64,000 nt of DNA, from positions 124,001 through 188,000 of the forward strand of contig CAYMLG010000002.1 in assembly GCA_964391195.1 (NCBI GenBank), read 5' to 3'. Below are positions 34,924-44,101 of this stretch, piece after piece. This DNA is from JAAYXE01 sp964391195 (lineage in GTDB: Bacteria; Chloroflexota; Anaerolineae; Anaerolineales; UBA4823). A program made the translations under genes and the position numbers. Numbering within the stretch: the first letter of the stretch is position 1; each line of letters begins with the position of its first letter. The notes beneath the pieces were generated by a model that was given only the letters and a program-made list of their open reading frames with translations, did not search any database and had not been told where the DNA came from.

Positions 34924-34929
34924 TATAAT
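34924..34929 (+). promoter_or_regulatory. -10 element for the CinA-like gene, possibly leaderless
   Basis: TATAAT ends 8 bp before the ATG at 34938, so transcription would begin 1-2 nt before the start codon. No recognisable ribosome site or -35 is present. Confidence 0.5.
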
Positions 34930-34937
34930 AGGATGCT

Positions 34938-35714
34938 ATGGAACAAGACAAGCTGGAAAGTCGGGTTGGAAAACTGCTGCGTGAATGTGGATGGCGGCTG
35001 GCGGTGGCAGAATCTTGCACCGGCGGGCTGATCAGCCACCGGCTGACCAATGTCCCCGGATCTTCTACCTATTATGTGGGCGGGCTGGTGACCTACGCCT
35101 ACGAGGCGAAGGTGCGCATGCTGGGGGTACGCTGGGAAACCCTGGAGGCCCACGGGGCTGTCAGTGAAGAAGTTGTGCTGGAAATGGCGCGAGGGGCGAA
35201 GAAAGCCATGGGGGCGGACGTCGGCCTGGCGGTGAGCGGTATCGCCGGGCCAGGCGGAGGCACGCCCGAGAAGCCGGTCGGGACGACCTGGATCGGTTTG
35301 AGCCTGCCTGACGAAGACCTCGCCCGGCGCTACCAATGGGAGGGCGACCGGCTGCAGGTGAAAGAGCAGTCGGCGCAGGAAGCCCTCCGCCTGTTGTCCT
35401 CGCAATTGGAGCGCTTGCTGAATGAAAGAGGCGCAGGCCCCGAGGCGGGGGGCGAAGCGGCGGGCAGGAGCGGCCAGATGGACCGTGTGGAAGTGAACGC
35501 CCGGTTCGATGCCAACGGCCATGTGAGACCGGTCAGCTTGCAGGTAGATGGGCAAACCATCCCGGTCGACTCAACCGGCAGGCGATGGCAGGCGGATGAT
35601 GGCCTGCACATCCTGACTATGCTGCCCGGCGGGCGGGTGGTCGAGCTGGTGTTCCGGGCGCAAGAGATGAAGTGGTATCTGCGCTCGCTGGGGCCCCATC
35701 GCAGGGTGGCATAA
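34938..35714 (+). CDS. CinA C-terminal/PncC-family amidohydrolase with extra C-terminal domain
   Basis: Residues 1-165 match nicotinamide-nucleotide amidohydrolases of the CinA/PncC family (LAVAESCTGGLISHRLTNVPGSS, then GLAVSGIAGPGGGTPEKPVGTTW). These deamidate NMN in pyridine-nucleotide salvage or remove damaged cofactors. After an Ala/Gly-rich linker, residues 178-258 form an extra domain (MDRVEVNARFDANGHVRPVS and onward) that I do not recognise and that the family normally lacks. The start is probably leaderless. It ends at a strong bidirectional terminator. Confidence 0.88.
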   Translation: MEQDKLESRVGKLLRECGWRLAVAESCTGGLISHRLTNVPGSSTYYVGGLVTYAYEAKVRMLGVRWETLEAHGAVSEEVVLEMARGAKKAMGADVGLAVSGIAGPGGGTPEKPVGTTWIGLSLPDEDLARRYQWEGDRLQVKEQSAQEALRLLSSQLERLLNERGAGPEAGGEAAGRSGQMDRVEVNARFDANGHVRPVSLQVDGQTIPVDSTGRRWQADDGLHILTMLPGGRVVELVFRAQEMKWYLRSLGPHRRVA

Positions 35715-35740
35715 TTCCCGGCATTGATTCCAATGCTAAC

Positions 35741-35771
35741 AAAAAACCGGCCCCAACGGCCGGTTTTTTTT
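35741..35771. terminator. Bidirectional terminator between the cinA-like gene and metG
   Basis: The perfect stem AAAAAACCGGCC/GGCCGGTTTTTT with a 5-nt loop has T-runs on both strands. It serves the two convergent genes. Confidence 0.9.
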
Positions 35772-35789
35772 CTGGCATGTGAAGGACCG

Positions 35790-37571
35790 TCAGCCCAGGC
35801 GAGCCCGTTCTTCGGCGGCCACGCTATCATCCAGCTTCTTAAAGAGCGGAGCGGGCTTCTGCAAGCGGCGTCCGGCTTCAAGCCGGCTGGGCTCCCATCG
35901 CCCGGTGGCCTGGCTGGGATCGTAGCGCAGGACGGAATGCTGTCCGAGCTCGTCTTCCACATCCTCCAGGTATTGCTCGCCGAACAAGGGCCCGGTATAG
36001 CCGAAATAAAGGTGCAACTGCTCGCTGGAGAACGGCAGGAAGGGAGCAAACAGCACCTTGAGCGAGTCGATCGCCCGCAGCGCGGTATAGATAGAAGTGG
36101 CCGCCGCTTCCCGGTCAGTCTTGATCGTTAACCAGGGGGCAGTGCGATCGAGGTATTTGTTGACCTCCGCGGCCAGGCGCATGGCTTCGCCCAGGGCGGC
36201 GCGCAGGTTGACCCGGTCGATCAGTTCCCCAACCGACTGGAAGCCGCCCTCGACCACGGCGAGGATCTCATTGTCCTCGGGGCGCAGCTCGCCGGGGGTA
36301 GGCACCACACCCTCCCAGTTCTTATAGGCGAAAGAGAGCACCCGGTTGGCCAGGTTGCCCCAGGTGGCGACCAACTCATCGTTGTTGCGGCTGACGAACC
36401 CGCTCCAATCCCAATCGGTGTCCTTCGTCTCGGGCATATTGGTGGTGAGATAGTAGCGCAGCGGGTCGGGGTCATAGCGGGTGAGGAAGTCGAGCCCCCA
36501 CACGGCCCAGTTCCGGCTGCCGGATATCTTTCTGCCCTCCAGGTTCATAAACTCATTGGCCGGGACATCGAAGGGCAGCACCAGCCGCCGGTCCTGCTCA
36601 TCTTCGTACAGCCGGCAAAACCATTCTCCCACGCCAATCAACTGGGCGGGCCAGATCACGGCGTGAAAGGGGATGTTGTCTTTGCCGATGAAATAGTAGG
36701 TGCGGGCCTCGGAGTCCGTCCACCACTGGTGCCAGGCATCCGGTTGGCCGGAGACCTTCGCCCACTCGATCGTCGCCGACAGGTAGCCGATGACCGCCTC
36801 GAACCAGACATACAGGCACTTGCCCTCCCAGCCTTCGACAGGGACGGGGATGCCCCAGTCCAGGTCGCGGGTGATCGCCCGCCCGTGCAGCCCCTCGCCC
36901 AGGATCTGGCCCAGAGACTGGCGCAGGACATTCGGCCGCCAATAGTTCTCGCGAGTCTTGAGGAACTCGACGATCGCCGGCTGAAGGGCAGCCAGATCCA
37001 GGAAGAAATGCTCGGTCTCGCGCAGTTCGGGCGGAGTGCCATCCACTTTCGAACGCGGGTCGATCAGTTGGGTCGCATCCAGGAGGTTGCCACAGTTGTC
37101 GCATTGATCGCCGCGAGCGTTGGGATAGCCGCAGATATAGCAGGTGCCTTCGACATAGCGATCGGGAAGAAAGCGCCCGTTGGACGGGGAATACCACTGC
37201 TGTTGGCGTTCGGTGTACAGATAGCCGTTTTGCTTCAAAGCCAGGAACAGGGTCTGCGACACCTTGAAATGGTTCTCGGTGTGGGTGGAGGTGAACAGGT
37301 CGTAGCTCACCCCCAGCTTCTTGAACAGTTCCAGGAAACCGGAGTGATACGCCTGGTAGACCTCCAGGGGAGTGAGCCCTTCTGCGTCCGCACGCACCGA
37401 CACCGCGGTCCCGTGAGAATCGGATCCGGAGACCATCAAGACCTTCTTCCCCGCCAGCCGCTGGTAGCGGGCGAAAATATCGCCGGGCAGGTGAGAGCCG
37501 GTGATATTGCCCACATGGATCAGAGAGTTGGCGTATGGCCAGGCGATGGCCACAAGAACATGATCGGACAT
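35790..37571 (-). CDS. metG: Methionyl-tRNA synthetase
   Basis: This 593-residue class I synthetase charges tRNA-Met. The HIGH-type motif is IHVGNITGSHLPGD. The zinc knuckle is CYICGYPNARGDQCDNC. The KMSKS loop reads KISGSRN. An anticodon-binding helical domain follows, and the C-terminal tRNA-binding domain of larger MetRS is absent. The leader upstream (37623-37823) contains a Met-rich peptide and terminator, so expression probably responds to methionine or charged tRNA-Met supply. CTGGAGG precedes the ATG. Confidence 0.95.
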   Translation of the reverse strand: MSDHVLVAIAWPYANSLIHVGNITGSHLPGDIFARYQRLAGKKVLMVSGSDSHGTAVSVRADAEGLTPLEVYQAYHSGFLELFKKLGVSYDLFTSTHTENHFKVSQTLFLALKQNGYLYTERQQQWYSPSNGRFLPDRYVEGTCYICGYPNARGDQCDNCGNLLDATQLIDPRSKVDGTPPELRETEHFFLDLAALQPAIVEFLKTRENYWRPNVLRQSLGQILGEGLHGRAITRDLDWGIPVPVEGWEGKCLYVWFEAVIGYLSATIEWAKVSGQPDAWHQWWTDSEARTYYFIGKDNIPFHAVIWPAQLIGVGEWFCRLYEDEQDRRLVLPFDVPANEFMNLEGRKISGSRNWAVWGLDFLTRYDPDPLRYYLTTNMPETKDTDWDWSGFVSRNNDELVATWGNLANRVLSFAYKNWEGVVPTPGELRPEDNEILAVVEGGFQSVGELIDRVNLRAALGEAMRLAAEVNKYLDRTAPWLTIKTDREAAATSIYTALRAIDSLKVLFAPFLPFSSEQLHLYFGYTGPLFGEQYLEDVEDELGQHSVLRYDPSQATGRWEPSRLEAGRRLQKPAPLFKKLDDSVAAEERARLG

Positions 37572-37622
37572 AATAACCTCCAGGATAATAAAGTGGATGC
37601 CTGTTGAAAATAGCGGCGAAAC

Positions 37623-37649
37623 AAAAAAGGCTGTCCTGCCTGGACAGCC
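37623..37649 (-). terminator. Attenuator terminator upstream of metG
   Basis: The stem GGCTGTCC/GGACAGCC with a 5-nt loop is followed on the minus strand by TTTTTTG. It lies between the Met-rich leader ORF and metG. The ascending arm and loop include CCAGGCA, complementary to TGCCTGG in the leader ORF (37720-37726). Confidence 0.8.
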
Positions 37650-37673
37650 CGTAGTTCTATTGGTGGAAGAAGG

Positions 37674-37787
37674 TCAGAACTCTCCTCCGGCGGACTCGGC
37701 TGCCCAAAGCCAGGCGCGGCCAGGCATGGCCATAACGCACATCATAGCTCCGGGCAGTTCGAAAGGGGAGCGGAGGCGCTCTTTCAT
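37674..37787 (-). CDS. Met-rich leader peptide of metG (37 residues)
   Basis: This short ORF lies between the promoter at 37795-37823 and the terminator at 37623-37649. Codons 15-16, 19 and 21 are ATG, giving AMMCVMAMP, the residue charged by the downstream enzyme. The predicted transcription start (about 37788) coincides with the ATG at 37787, so the ORF would be translated leaderless; another ATG lies at 37793. The arrangement matches transcription attenuation of amino-acid genes. Stalling at the Met codons would let 37720-37726 pair with the terminator arm. Confidence 0.65.
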   Translation of the reverse strand: MKERLRSPFELPGAMMCVMAMPGRAWLWAAESAGGEF

Positions 37788-37794
37788 GCTCATA

Positions 37795-37823
37795 AGTCTA
37801 AATGTGTGAAACAATTTTGTCAA
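37795..37823 (-). promoter_or_regulatory. Promoter of the metG leader
   Basis: TTGACA (37818-37823) and TAGACT (37795-37800) are separated by 17 bp on the minus strand, just upstream of the leader ORF. Confidence 0.7.
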
Positions 37824-37831
37824 GCAGGGAA

Positions 37832-37873
37832 ACCATGGCTTTCTTAAAGTCGTAAGCCAGGCTTTAAAGGATA
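37832..37873 (-). repeat. Dispersed repeat copy C (minus orientation)
   Basis: The minus strand reads ATCCTTTAAAGCCTGGCTTA, then CGACTTTAAGAAAGCC, matching the core of copy A at 23626-23704 and copy B at 43913-43990. It lacks the flanking inverted repeat and abuts the metG leader promoter. Confidence 0.65.
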
Positions 37874-37997
37874 AGGGGGTGGGAGATGGGCGCTGCACAG
37901 CCCCGTTCCTGAGAAGCCATGCCAGGGAAACAGGATTAACTTGGCCTGCATTTTCCCTGCGGTCGGATAAAAACAGGGCACGGAGCAGGTAAGGAGA

Positions 37998-39191
<1,194 letters not shown>

Positions 39192-39233
39192 ACACACCCC
39201 TCCAAAAGCGATCGAGCGATCCGGAACGCTTTT

Positions 39234-39788
39234 TTATTCTTTCTTTTCGAGAAGCGACTTCAACCCTGAGAGGCGCGGATCAACCGGCTCCTCGTCGTGT
39301 TCGCAGTGGCTGATATTTCGATTTTCGCCGCACACCGGGCACAGGCCCAGGCAGTCATCTTTGCAAATTGGGCTGATCGGCACGGCAAGCAGAAACTCGT
39401 CGCGCACCAAGGGGGTCAGATCGATTTTGCCCGTCTCCGGAACTAACAGGCCAGATTCGGTGACCGAATCTGGGGTAAAGGCGTACAATTCGGTAAAATC
39501 GATCTCAAGCGGCTGCTGAAAGGTCGAGAGGCAGCGGACACACTCCGCTTCGACGGCCGCCTGCATCTTCACCTGGATCAACAAGCCTTGCCCTGTGCGC
39601 GTCACCCGGACCGACCCGGTAATGTCCAACAAATCCAGATCGGGGGATAGGCGGAGATGCGGGAAATCGTATTCGAAATCCCGAAAATAACCGACCGATT
39701 GGTGGATGATAAAACCGACGTTTAGCCGGAAAGGATTCTGCGTTTCAGATACCACGGTACAATCCCCAGGAAAAAAGCTGAAAAGCAT
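39234..39788 (-). CDS. YceD/DUF177 family protein
   Basis: This 184-residue protein shows the DUF177 pattern, CVRCL near the middle and ICKDDCLGLCPVCGEN at the C-terminal third, which likely binds a metal through Cys. The family is linked to 23S rRNA or ribosome accumulation and is usually followed by rpmF (L32). Here rpmF is absent and the sigma factor gene follows. GGGGGA lies about 5 nt before the ATG. Confidence 0.82.
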   Translation of the reverse strand: MLFSFFPGDCTVVSETQNPFRLNVGFIIHQSVGYFRDFEYDFPHLRLSPDLDLLDITGSVRVTRTGQGLLIQVKMQAAVEAECVRCLSTFQQPLEIDFTELYAFTPDSVTESGLLVPETGKIDLTPLVRDEFLLAVPISPICKDDCLGLCPVCGENRNISHCEHDEEPVDPRLSGLKSLLEKKE

Positions 39789-39971
39789 GGTCTTCCCCCA
39801 TTCTGGCCGGAGATATATCAGCCCTGCTCTTCAGACCTGATGCGAACAGATTTTGATCCATCTGATCACCGGTGATGATAAAAGTGGCGCATGAGCGCCA
39901 CCTCGAGTAGCCCTGTCTGTTCCCTGGCTATGGATCACACTCCGGAGATTATATCACAGGAGACATAATTT

Positions 39972-40451
39972 ATGCTGAGATTGCTGCTTGCAACAAACAA
40001 CCAAGGAAAACGCCGCGAAATTTCAGCCCTGCTGGCGGACATGGAGATCGAGCTGGTGCTGCCCGGCGAACTAGGGCTGAACCTGCAGGTCGAAGAGACG
40101 GGCAGCACCTATGCGGAGAACGCGGCCAGGAAAGCGCTGGCCTTCGCCCAAGCGAGCGGGCTCCCGGCGCTGGGCGATGACTCNNNNNNNNNNNNNNNNN
40201 NNNNNNNNNNNNNNNNNNNNNNNNNNNNNNNNNNNNNNNNNNNNNNNNNNNNNNNNNNNNNNNNNNNNNNNNNNNNNNNNNNNGGAGAGATCATCCCGGA
40301 GGAGCGTGGGACAGGCGGCTTCGGCTACGACCCGATTTTTTTCATCCCCGAGGCCGGGCGCACGATGGCCGAACTGAGCATGGAAGAGAAAAACCGGTTG
40401 AGCCACCGGGCGCGGGCGGTTCACGCCGCCCGGCCGTTGTTAGCTTTCTAG
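39972..40451 (+). CDS. rdgB: RdgB/HAM1 inosine/xanthosine triphosphatase, interrupted by an assembly gap
   Basis: This house-cleaning enzyme removes ITP, dITP and XTP. The N-terminal part has the substrate motif LLLATNNQGKRREI and ETGSTYAENAARKA up to LGDDS. After the gap come GTGGFGYDPIFF and MAELSMEEKNRLSHRARA. The visible parts sum to about 125 residues, while the family has about 200, so the true gap is probably nearer 220-250 bp than 100. GGAG lies 9 nt before the ATG. Confidence 0.9.
   Translation: MLRLLLATNNQGKRREISALLADMEIELVLPGELGLNLQVEETGSTYAENAARKALAFAQASGLPALGDDXXXXXXXXXXXXXXXXXXXXXXXXXXXXXXXXXXGEIIPEERGTGGFGYDPIFFIPEAGRTMAELSMEEKNRLSHRARAVHAARPLLAF
40184..40283. other. Assembly gap (100 N)
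   Basis: Exactly 100 N inside the rdgB gene; the true length is unknown. Confidence 0.95.
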
Positions 40452-40494
40452 TAAACAGGGAAAGAATTCCCTGTATGGTCACTTTGATTTGAGT

Positions 40495-40500
40495 TATGAT
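40495..40500 (+). promoter_or_regulatory. -10 element for the histidine kinase, leaderless start
   Basis: TATGAT ends 6 bp before the ATG at 40507, so the transcript would begin at the start codon itself. No ribosome site is present and the -35 is weak. Confidence 0.45.
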
Positions 40501-40506
40501 AGCACC

Positions 40507-42261
40507 ATGCAGACAGCACCTCCGGCAGCAGCGAAAGAGTGGACGGTGAACACATTGCGCGGCCTGGCCCTGGCGGGCATGGCGATCACGGTCGCCGCGG
40601 GTGGAAGGCTCGAGCTTCCGCTGCTGCTGGCCCTGATCGCCACGGCCTTGTGGACGGCCGGAACCGCCGCCTGGTGGATGCTGTCCCACCAGCCCCCCAA
40701 CTACCGCAGAGTCAGCGTTGCCGGAGATTTGGGGATCGCGGCCCTGTTGTTCGTGACCAGCGCCGGAATGCTGAGCGGGGCGCTTTGGGCCGGGATCCTC
40801 CCCTTGGTTTCCGTTTCGGTTTATTACGGGCTGCGAGGCGCGCTGCTGATCACCGCCCTATGCATGGCCGGCGCAGGTCTGGCGTGCGGGCTGAACGACT
40901 CGCTGCTGGACGGTGTTTTGGCCGTCGGTATCGGCTTGTTCGTCTACTCACCGCTCGGGGTCGTGCTGTCCCTCACCAGCCGGGCTGCCGGAGTGCCGGG
41001 AAAGCAGAAGGAAACCGGGCGGCAGGTCGCCGGAGGCTCTGCCGGGTGGGCGGAAAAAGAAAAACGCAAATCCATCAGCCAGTTGGCCGCAGCCTTAAGT
41101 TCCACCCTGAACTACCAGAAGGTGCTGGAGACCGCAGTGGAGTTGAGCGCCGAAGCGGTCAACGGCTCGAACGGGACGGACGGGCAGTTGGTCAGCGCGG
41201 CGCTGCTGTTCGCCGTCACCGAATCGGGGAAGCAGATCCTTCAGGTCGGCTCGGCGCGCGGGTTTACGCCTGCCGACCACCGCCAGACGTTCGAGGGCGA
41301 GCAGGGGCTGCTGAGCCAGTCCATCGATGCCGGTGCGCCCCAATTCGGGTTGGATCCGGGTAAAGACCCCGAGCTCTCCCGGATCGTCACCATGCACGCC
41401 TGTCGTTCGGCGTATTGCATCCCGCTGCGGACCGGATTGGATACCTGCGGGGTGCTGCTGTTTGCCCACCCTGTCCCAGATTTCTTCACCCAGGAAAAAC
41501 GGGAGATCCTGGAAATCCTCGGGCATCAGGCAACCATTGCGATCGAAAACGCCCGCCTGTACCAGGACCTGGAACAGGAAAAGGAGCGCATGCTGGAGAT
41601 CCAGGAAGAGGCCCGGAAGAAGATCGCCCGCGATCTGCACGACGGGCCGACTCAATCGGTGGCGGCGATTGCCATGCGGGTGAACTTCGCCCGGCGGCTG
41701 ATCGAACGCGACCCCAAGGCCACCGCCGATGAGCTGTTTAAGATCGAAGAGCTGGCACGCCGGACGACCAAAGAAATCCGCCATATGCTGTTTACCCTGC
41801 GCCCGTTGGTTTTAGAATCTCAGGGGTTGATCGCCGCCCTGGAGTCGATGGCCGAAAAAATGAAAGAGACCTACGGCCAGAACGTCATTATCCAGGCAGA
41901 CCCCAGGCTGGTCCAAAAAATCGAGCTCAACAAACAAGGGGTGATCTTCTACATTGCCGAGGAGGCGGTCAATAACGCGCGGAAACACGCTGAAGCCGAT
42001 CACATCTGGGTCAGGTTAAAACCATTGCCGGCAGATCTTGCGCTGTTGGAGATCGAAGATGACGGGAAAGGGTTCAACCTGGCGGCCATCGACGCCGCTT
42101 ACGAGACCCGCGGCAGCCTGGGGCTGGTCAATATGCGCGAGCGCACTGAACTGGTGAACGGCGTGATCCACATCGATTCGGTCGAGGGAAGCGGTACCCG
42201 CATCCAGGTTGCCATACCGCTCACCGAAGAGGCAGCCGAACGTATCCGCCGCGGGCAGTGA
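40507..42261 (+). CDS. Membrane sensor histidine kinase (NarL-type HisKA_3 with GAF domain)
   Basis: This 584-residue protein has four or five N-terminal transmembrane segments (about 10-160), a GAF-like sensor domain (about 195-350) and a short coiled coil. The HisKA_3 dimerisation domain has phosphoacceptor His378 (IARDLHDGPTQSVA), and the ATPase domain has EEAVNNARKHA and DDGKGF. Such kinases phosphorylate LuxR-type response regulators; none is encoded next to it. The signal is unknown. It overlaps the next gene by 4 nt. Confidence 0.9.
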   Translation: MQTAPPAAAKEWTVNTLRGLALAGMAITVAAGGRLELPLLLALIATALWTAGTAAWWMLSHQPPNYRRVSVAGDLGIAALLFVTSAGMLSGALWAGILPLVSVSVYYGLRGALLITALCMAGAGLACGLNDSLLDGVLAVGIGLFVYSPLGVVLSLTSRAAGVPGKQKETGRQVAGGSAGWAEKEKRKSISQLAAALSSTLNYQKVLETAVELSAEAVNGSNGTDGQLVSAALLFAVTESGKQILQVGSARGFTPADHRQTFEGEQGLLSQSIDAGAPQFGLDPGKDPELSRIVTMHACRSAYCIPLRTGLDTCGVLLFAHPVPDFFTQEKREILEILGHQATIAIENARLYQDLEQEKERMLEIQEEARKKIARDLHDGPTQSVAAIAMRVNFARRLIERDPKATADELFKIEELARRTTKEIRHMLFTLRPLVLESQGLIAALESMAEKMKETYGQNVIIQADPRLVQKIELNKQGVIFYIAEEAVNNARKHAEADHIWVRLKPLPADLALLEIEDDGKGFNLAAIDAAYETRGSLGLVNMRERTELVNGVIHIDSVEGSGTRIQVAIPLTEEAAERIRRGQ

Positions 42262-42722
42262 ACGCAGACACGTCTTCAGACAAAGCTGCAGACAAAGCTT
42301 TCACCGCCATCCGCCGCTGGCGAATTGCAGGAGTCATCCTGGGCATCCTGATCCTGTTGTGGCTGCCCATCGAGGATACCCATACAGGGTTTGTGGTAGT
42401 ATATTCATCACTCATCGCGGCGCTCGCAGCGCTGCGGTTTTTGTTGCCTTTTACGTCCACGTCCTTCTCGCCCTCCACCGGCAGGCGAAAACTGCCCTGG
42501 ATTGTTTACCCGCTGGTGGGCTTATTCGCCGGGCTGTTGGTGACGCCCCTGAGCCTGGCGTTAATGGCTTTGAAAAGCGGGCTCCACGGTCACGGGGCTC
42601 CGGATTTTACCCCGGAGCAAGTCACGGCTGTCATTTGGAATACGCCCGTGTGGGGCGCGGCCGGGTTGTTGGTCGCCCTGGGCGGGTGGATGATTTTCCG
42701 CTCATTGCATCACTCATCTTAA
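42258..42722 (+). CDS. Membrane protein of unknown function
   Basis: This 154-residue protein has four hydrophobic segments (for example WRIAGVILGILILLWLPI) and a soluble stretch before the last one. I do not recognise the family. The GTG start overlaps the stop of the histidine kinase (GTGA), so it may be a partner of that sensor. Confidence 0.65.
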   Translation: MNADTSSDKAADKAFTAIRRWRIAGVILGILILLWLPIEDTHTGFVVVYSSLIAALAALRFLLPFTSTSFSPSTGRRKLPWIVYPLVGLFAGLLVTPLSLALMALKSGLHGHGAPDFTPEQVTAVIWNTPVWGAAGLLVALGGWMIFRSLHHSS

Positions 42723-42737
42723 TCGAGAAGAAAGACC

Positions 42738-43507
42738 ATGCCTTTTGCCAACGATGTTTACTATCATGCCTTCGAAGGTCCCGAACGGACAGCGCAGCCG
42801 GTAGGGGAAAAGCCGGCTGTCGTTCTGATTCACGGCGCAGGTGGCAATCACCTGTATTGGCCCGTCCAAATCCGCCGCCTGCCGGGATACCGGATCTACG
42901 CCCCGGATTTGCCCGGGCATGGGAAATCCGCCGGGAGAGGGCACCAATCGATCGAATCGTATGCGCAATCGATGATCGAATGGTTAGGCGCCGCCGGCCT
43001 GCACCAGGCTGTCTTCATCGGCCATTCCATGGGCGCGGCGATCGCACTGACCCTGGCCCTGGATTACTCGGAACACGTGTTGGGGTTGGGCCTGATCGGC
43101 GCGGGGGCCCGCCTGCAGGTGTCGCCGGAACTGCTGGAGAGCACGGCCAGCCCAACCACTTTCCACAACGCGGTCGAGTTCGCCACCCGGTATTCATTCG
43201 CAGCGGAGACCTCGCCCAGGCTGGTTGAGCTGGCGGCGAAGCGGATGGCGGAGACCCGCCCCAGCGTATTGCACTCCGATTTTCTGGCCTGCAGCCGGTT
43301 CGATGTGACCGAGCGTGTGAGCGCCATCACGCAGCCCACCCTGGTGCTCACCGGGGCGGAGGACAGGATGGTGCCCAAGCGCTACTCGGTGTTCCTGTCC
43401 GGGGCGATCCCGAACGCGCAGTTGGTGTTGATCCCTGGAGCAGGCCACAATGTGATGCTGGAGAAGCCGCACGAGGTGGCCGAAGCCATCGGTGCCTTTT
43501 TGGAGGA
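42738..43507 (+). CDS. Alpha/beta hydrolase, C-terminal end lost in assembly gap
   Basis: The visible 256 residues include the whole hydrolase fold: the oxyanion region HGAGGNHLYW, nucleophile elbow GHSMGAA, catalytic Asp in TGAEDRMVPK and His in GAGHNVMLEKP. Only the last few residues after AIGAFLE are likely missing, in the gap. The substrate is unknown. An ester or lactone hydrolase or haloperoxidase-like activity is possible. Confidence 0.85.
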
Positions 43508-43607
43508 NNNNNNNNNNNNNNNNNNNNNNNNNNNNNNNNNNNNNNNNNNNNNNNNNNNNNNNNNNNNNNNNNNNNNNNNNNNNNNNNNNNNNNNNNNNNN
43601 NNNNNNN
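43508..43607. other. Assembly gap (100 N)
   Basis: Exactly 100 N between the hydrolase and the tRNA promoter; the true length is unknown. Confidence 0.95.
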
Positions 43608-43610
43608 TTT

Positions 43611-43654
43611 CCTAATCTTTTGGCTCTTGCAGTTTCACAAAGATTAGGTATAAT
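43611..43654 (+). promoter_or_regulatory. tRNA-Val promoter with flanking inverted repeat
   Basis: TTGCAG (43627-43632) and a perfect TATAAT (43649-43654) have a 16-bp spacer. The 10-bp arms CCTAATCTTT (43611-43620) and AAAGATTAGG (43639-43648) bracket the -35 and abut the -10. Confidence 0.6.
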
Positions 43655-43665
43655 ATGCACCGCTC

Positions 43666-43739
43666 GGGCGGATAGCTCAGTTGGTTAGAGCACTGCGTTG
43701 ACATCGCAGAGGTCGTAGGTTCGAGCCCTATTCCGCCCA
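43666..43739 (+). tRNA. tRNA-Val (anticodon GAC)
   Basis: The acceptor stem GGGCGGA/TCCGCCC, D-arm GCTCAGTTGGTTAGAGC, anticodon stem-loop CTGCG-TTGACAT-CGCAG (GAC) and T-arm GTAGGTTCGAGCCCTAT are complete. There is no variable-arm expansion. The discriminator is A and CCA is not encoded. Confidence 0.95.
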
Positions 43740-43782
43740 CAGATCCACCAACCAGCACTCCGAACCCATAATAAATGGGGAA

Positions 43783-43820
43783 CAGAGGGAGCAGCGAAAA
43801 ATTTTTCGCTGCTCCCTCTG
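43783..43820. terminator. 19-bp perfect palindrome after tRNA-Val
   Basis: The 19-nt arm beginning CAGAGGGAGCAGCG and ending in five A is followed without a loop by its exact complement. It is a probable terminator for the tRNA, though a T-run follows only inside the palindrome. Confidence 0.6.
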
Positions 43821-43912
43821 CTTAACACGGCCGGGCAAAGCCCGGTGAAAATTTGCGGTCCCACCATCCCGGTCTCCCTCTCCCGCTCCCCATGGTTTTC
43901 TCATGCATAGTA

Positions 43913-43990
43913 GTTGGGATAGCGGGCAATGCAGCCCACCCTATCCCAAACCACTCTCCTTAAAGCCTGGCTTCAGGCTTCGAGGAGGCC
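43913..43990 (+). repeat. Dispersed repeat copy B
   Basis: GTTGGGATAGCGGGC and CCCACCCTATCCCAA form an imperfect hairpin, followed by CTTAAAGCCTGGCTTCAGGC and TTCGAGGAGG. It parallels copy A at 23626-23704. The rest of 43740-44101 holds the palindrome at 43783-43820 and no gene. Confidence 0.65.
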
Positions 43991-44101
43991 ATTTGCCGGC
44001 TCCATACTCTGGCTTGACAGACATCTTATTCTGCGCTACTATGAGGAAAAGCAGCGATTGAACTTAGTTTAACTGCTGATAAAAAAGGAGATGCATATTC
44101 A

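Noticed and set aside
43608..43688. Continuation of the hydrolase frame past the gap into the tRNA
   Set aside because: It would run through the tRNA-Val promoter and gene; the visible hydrolase is already complete in its fold before the gap.
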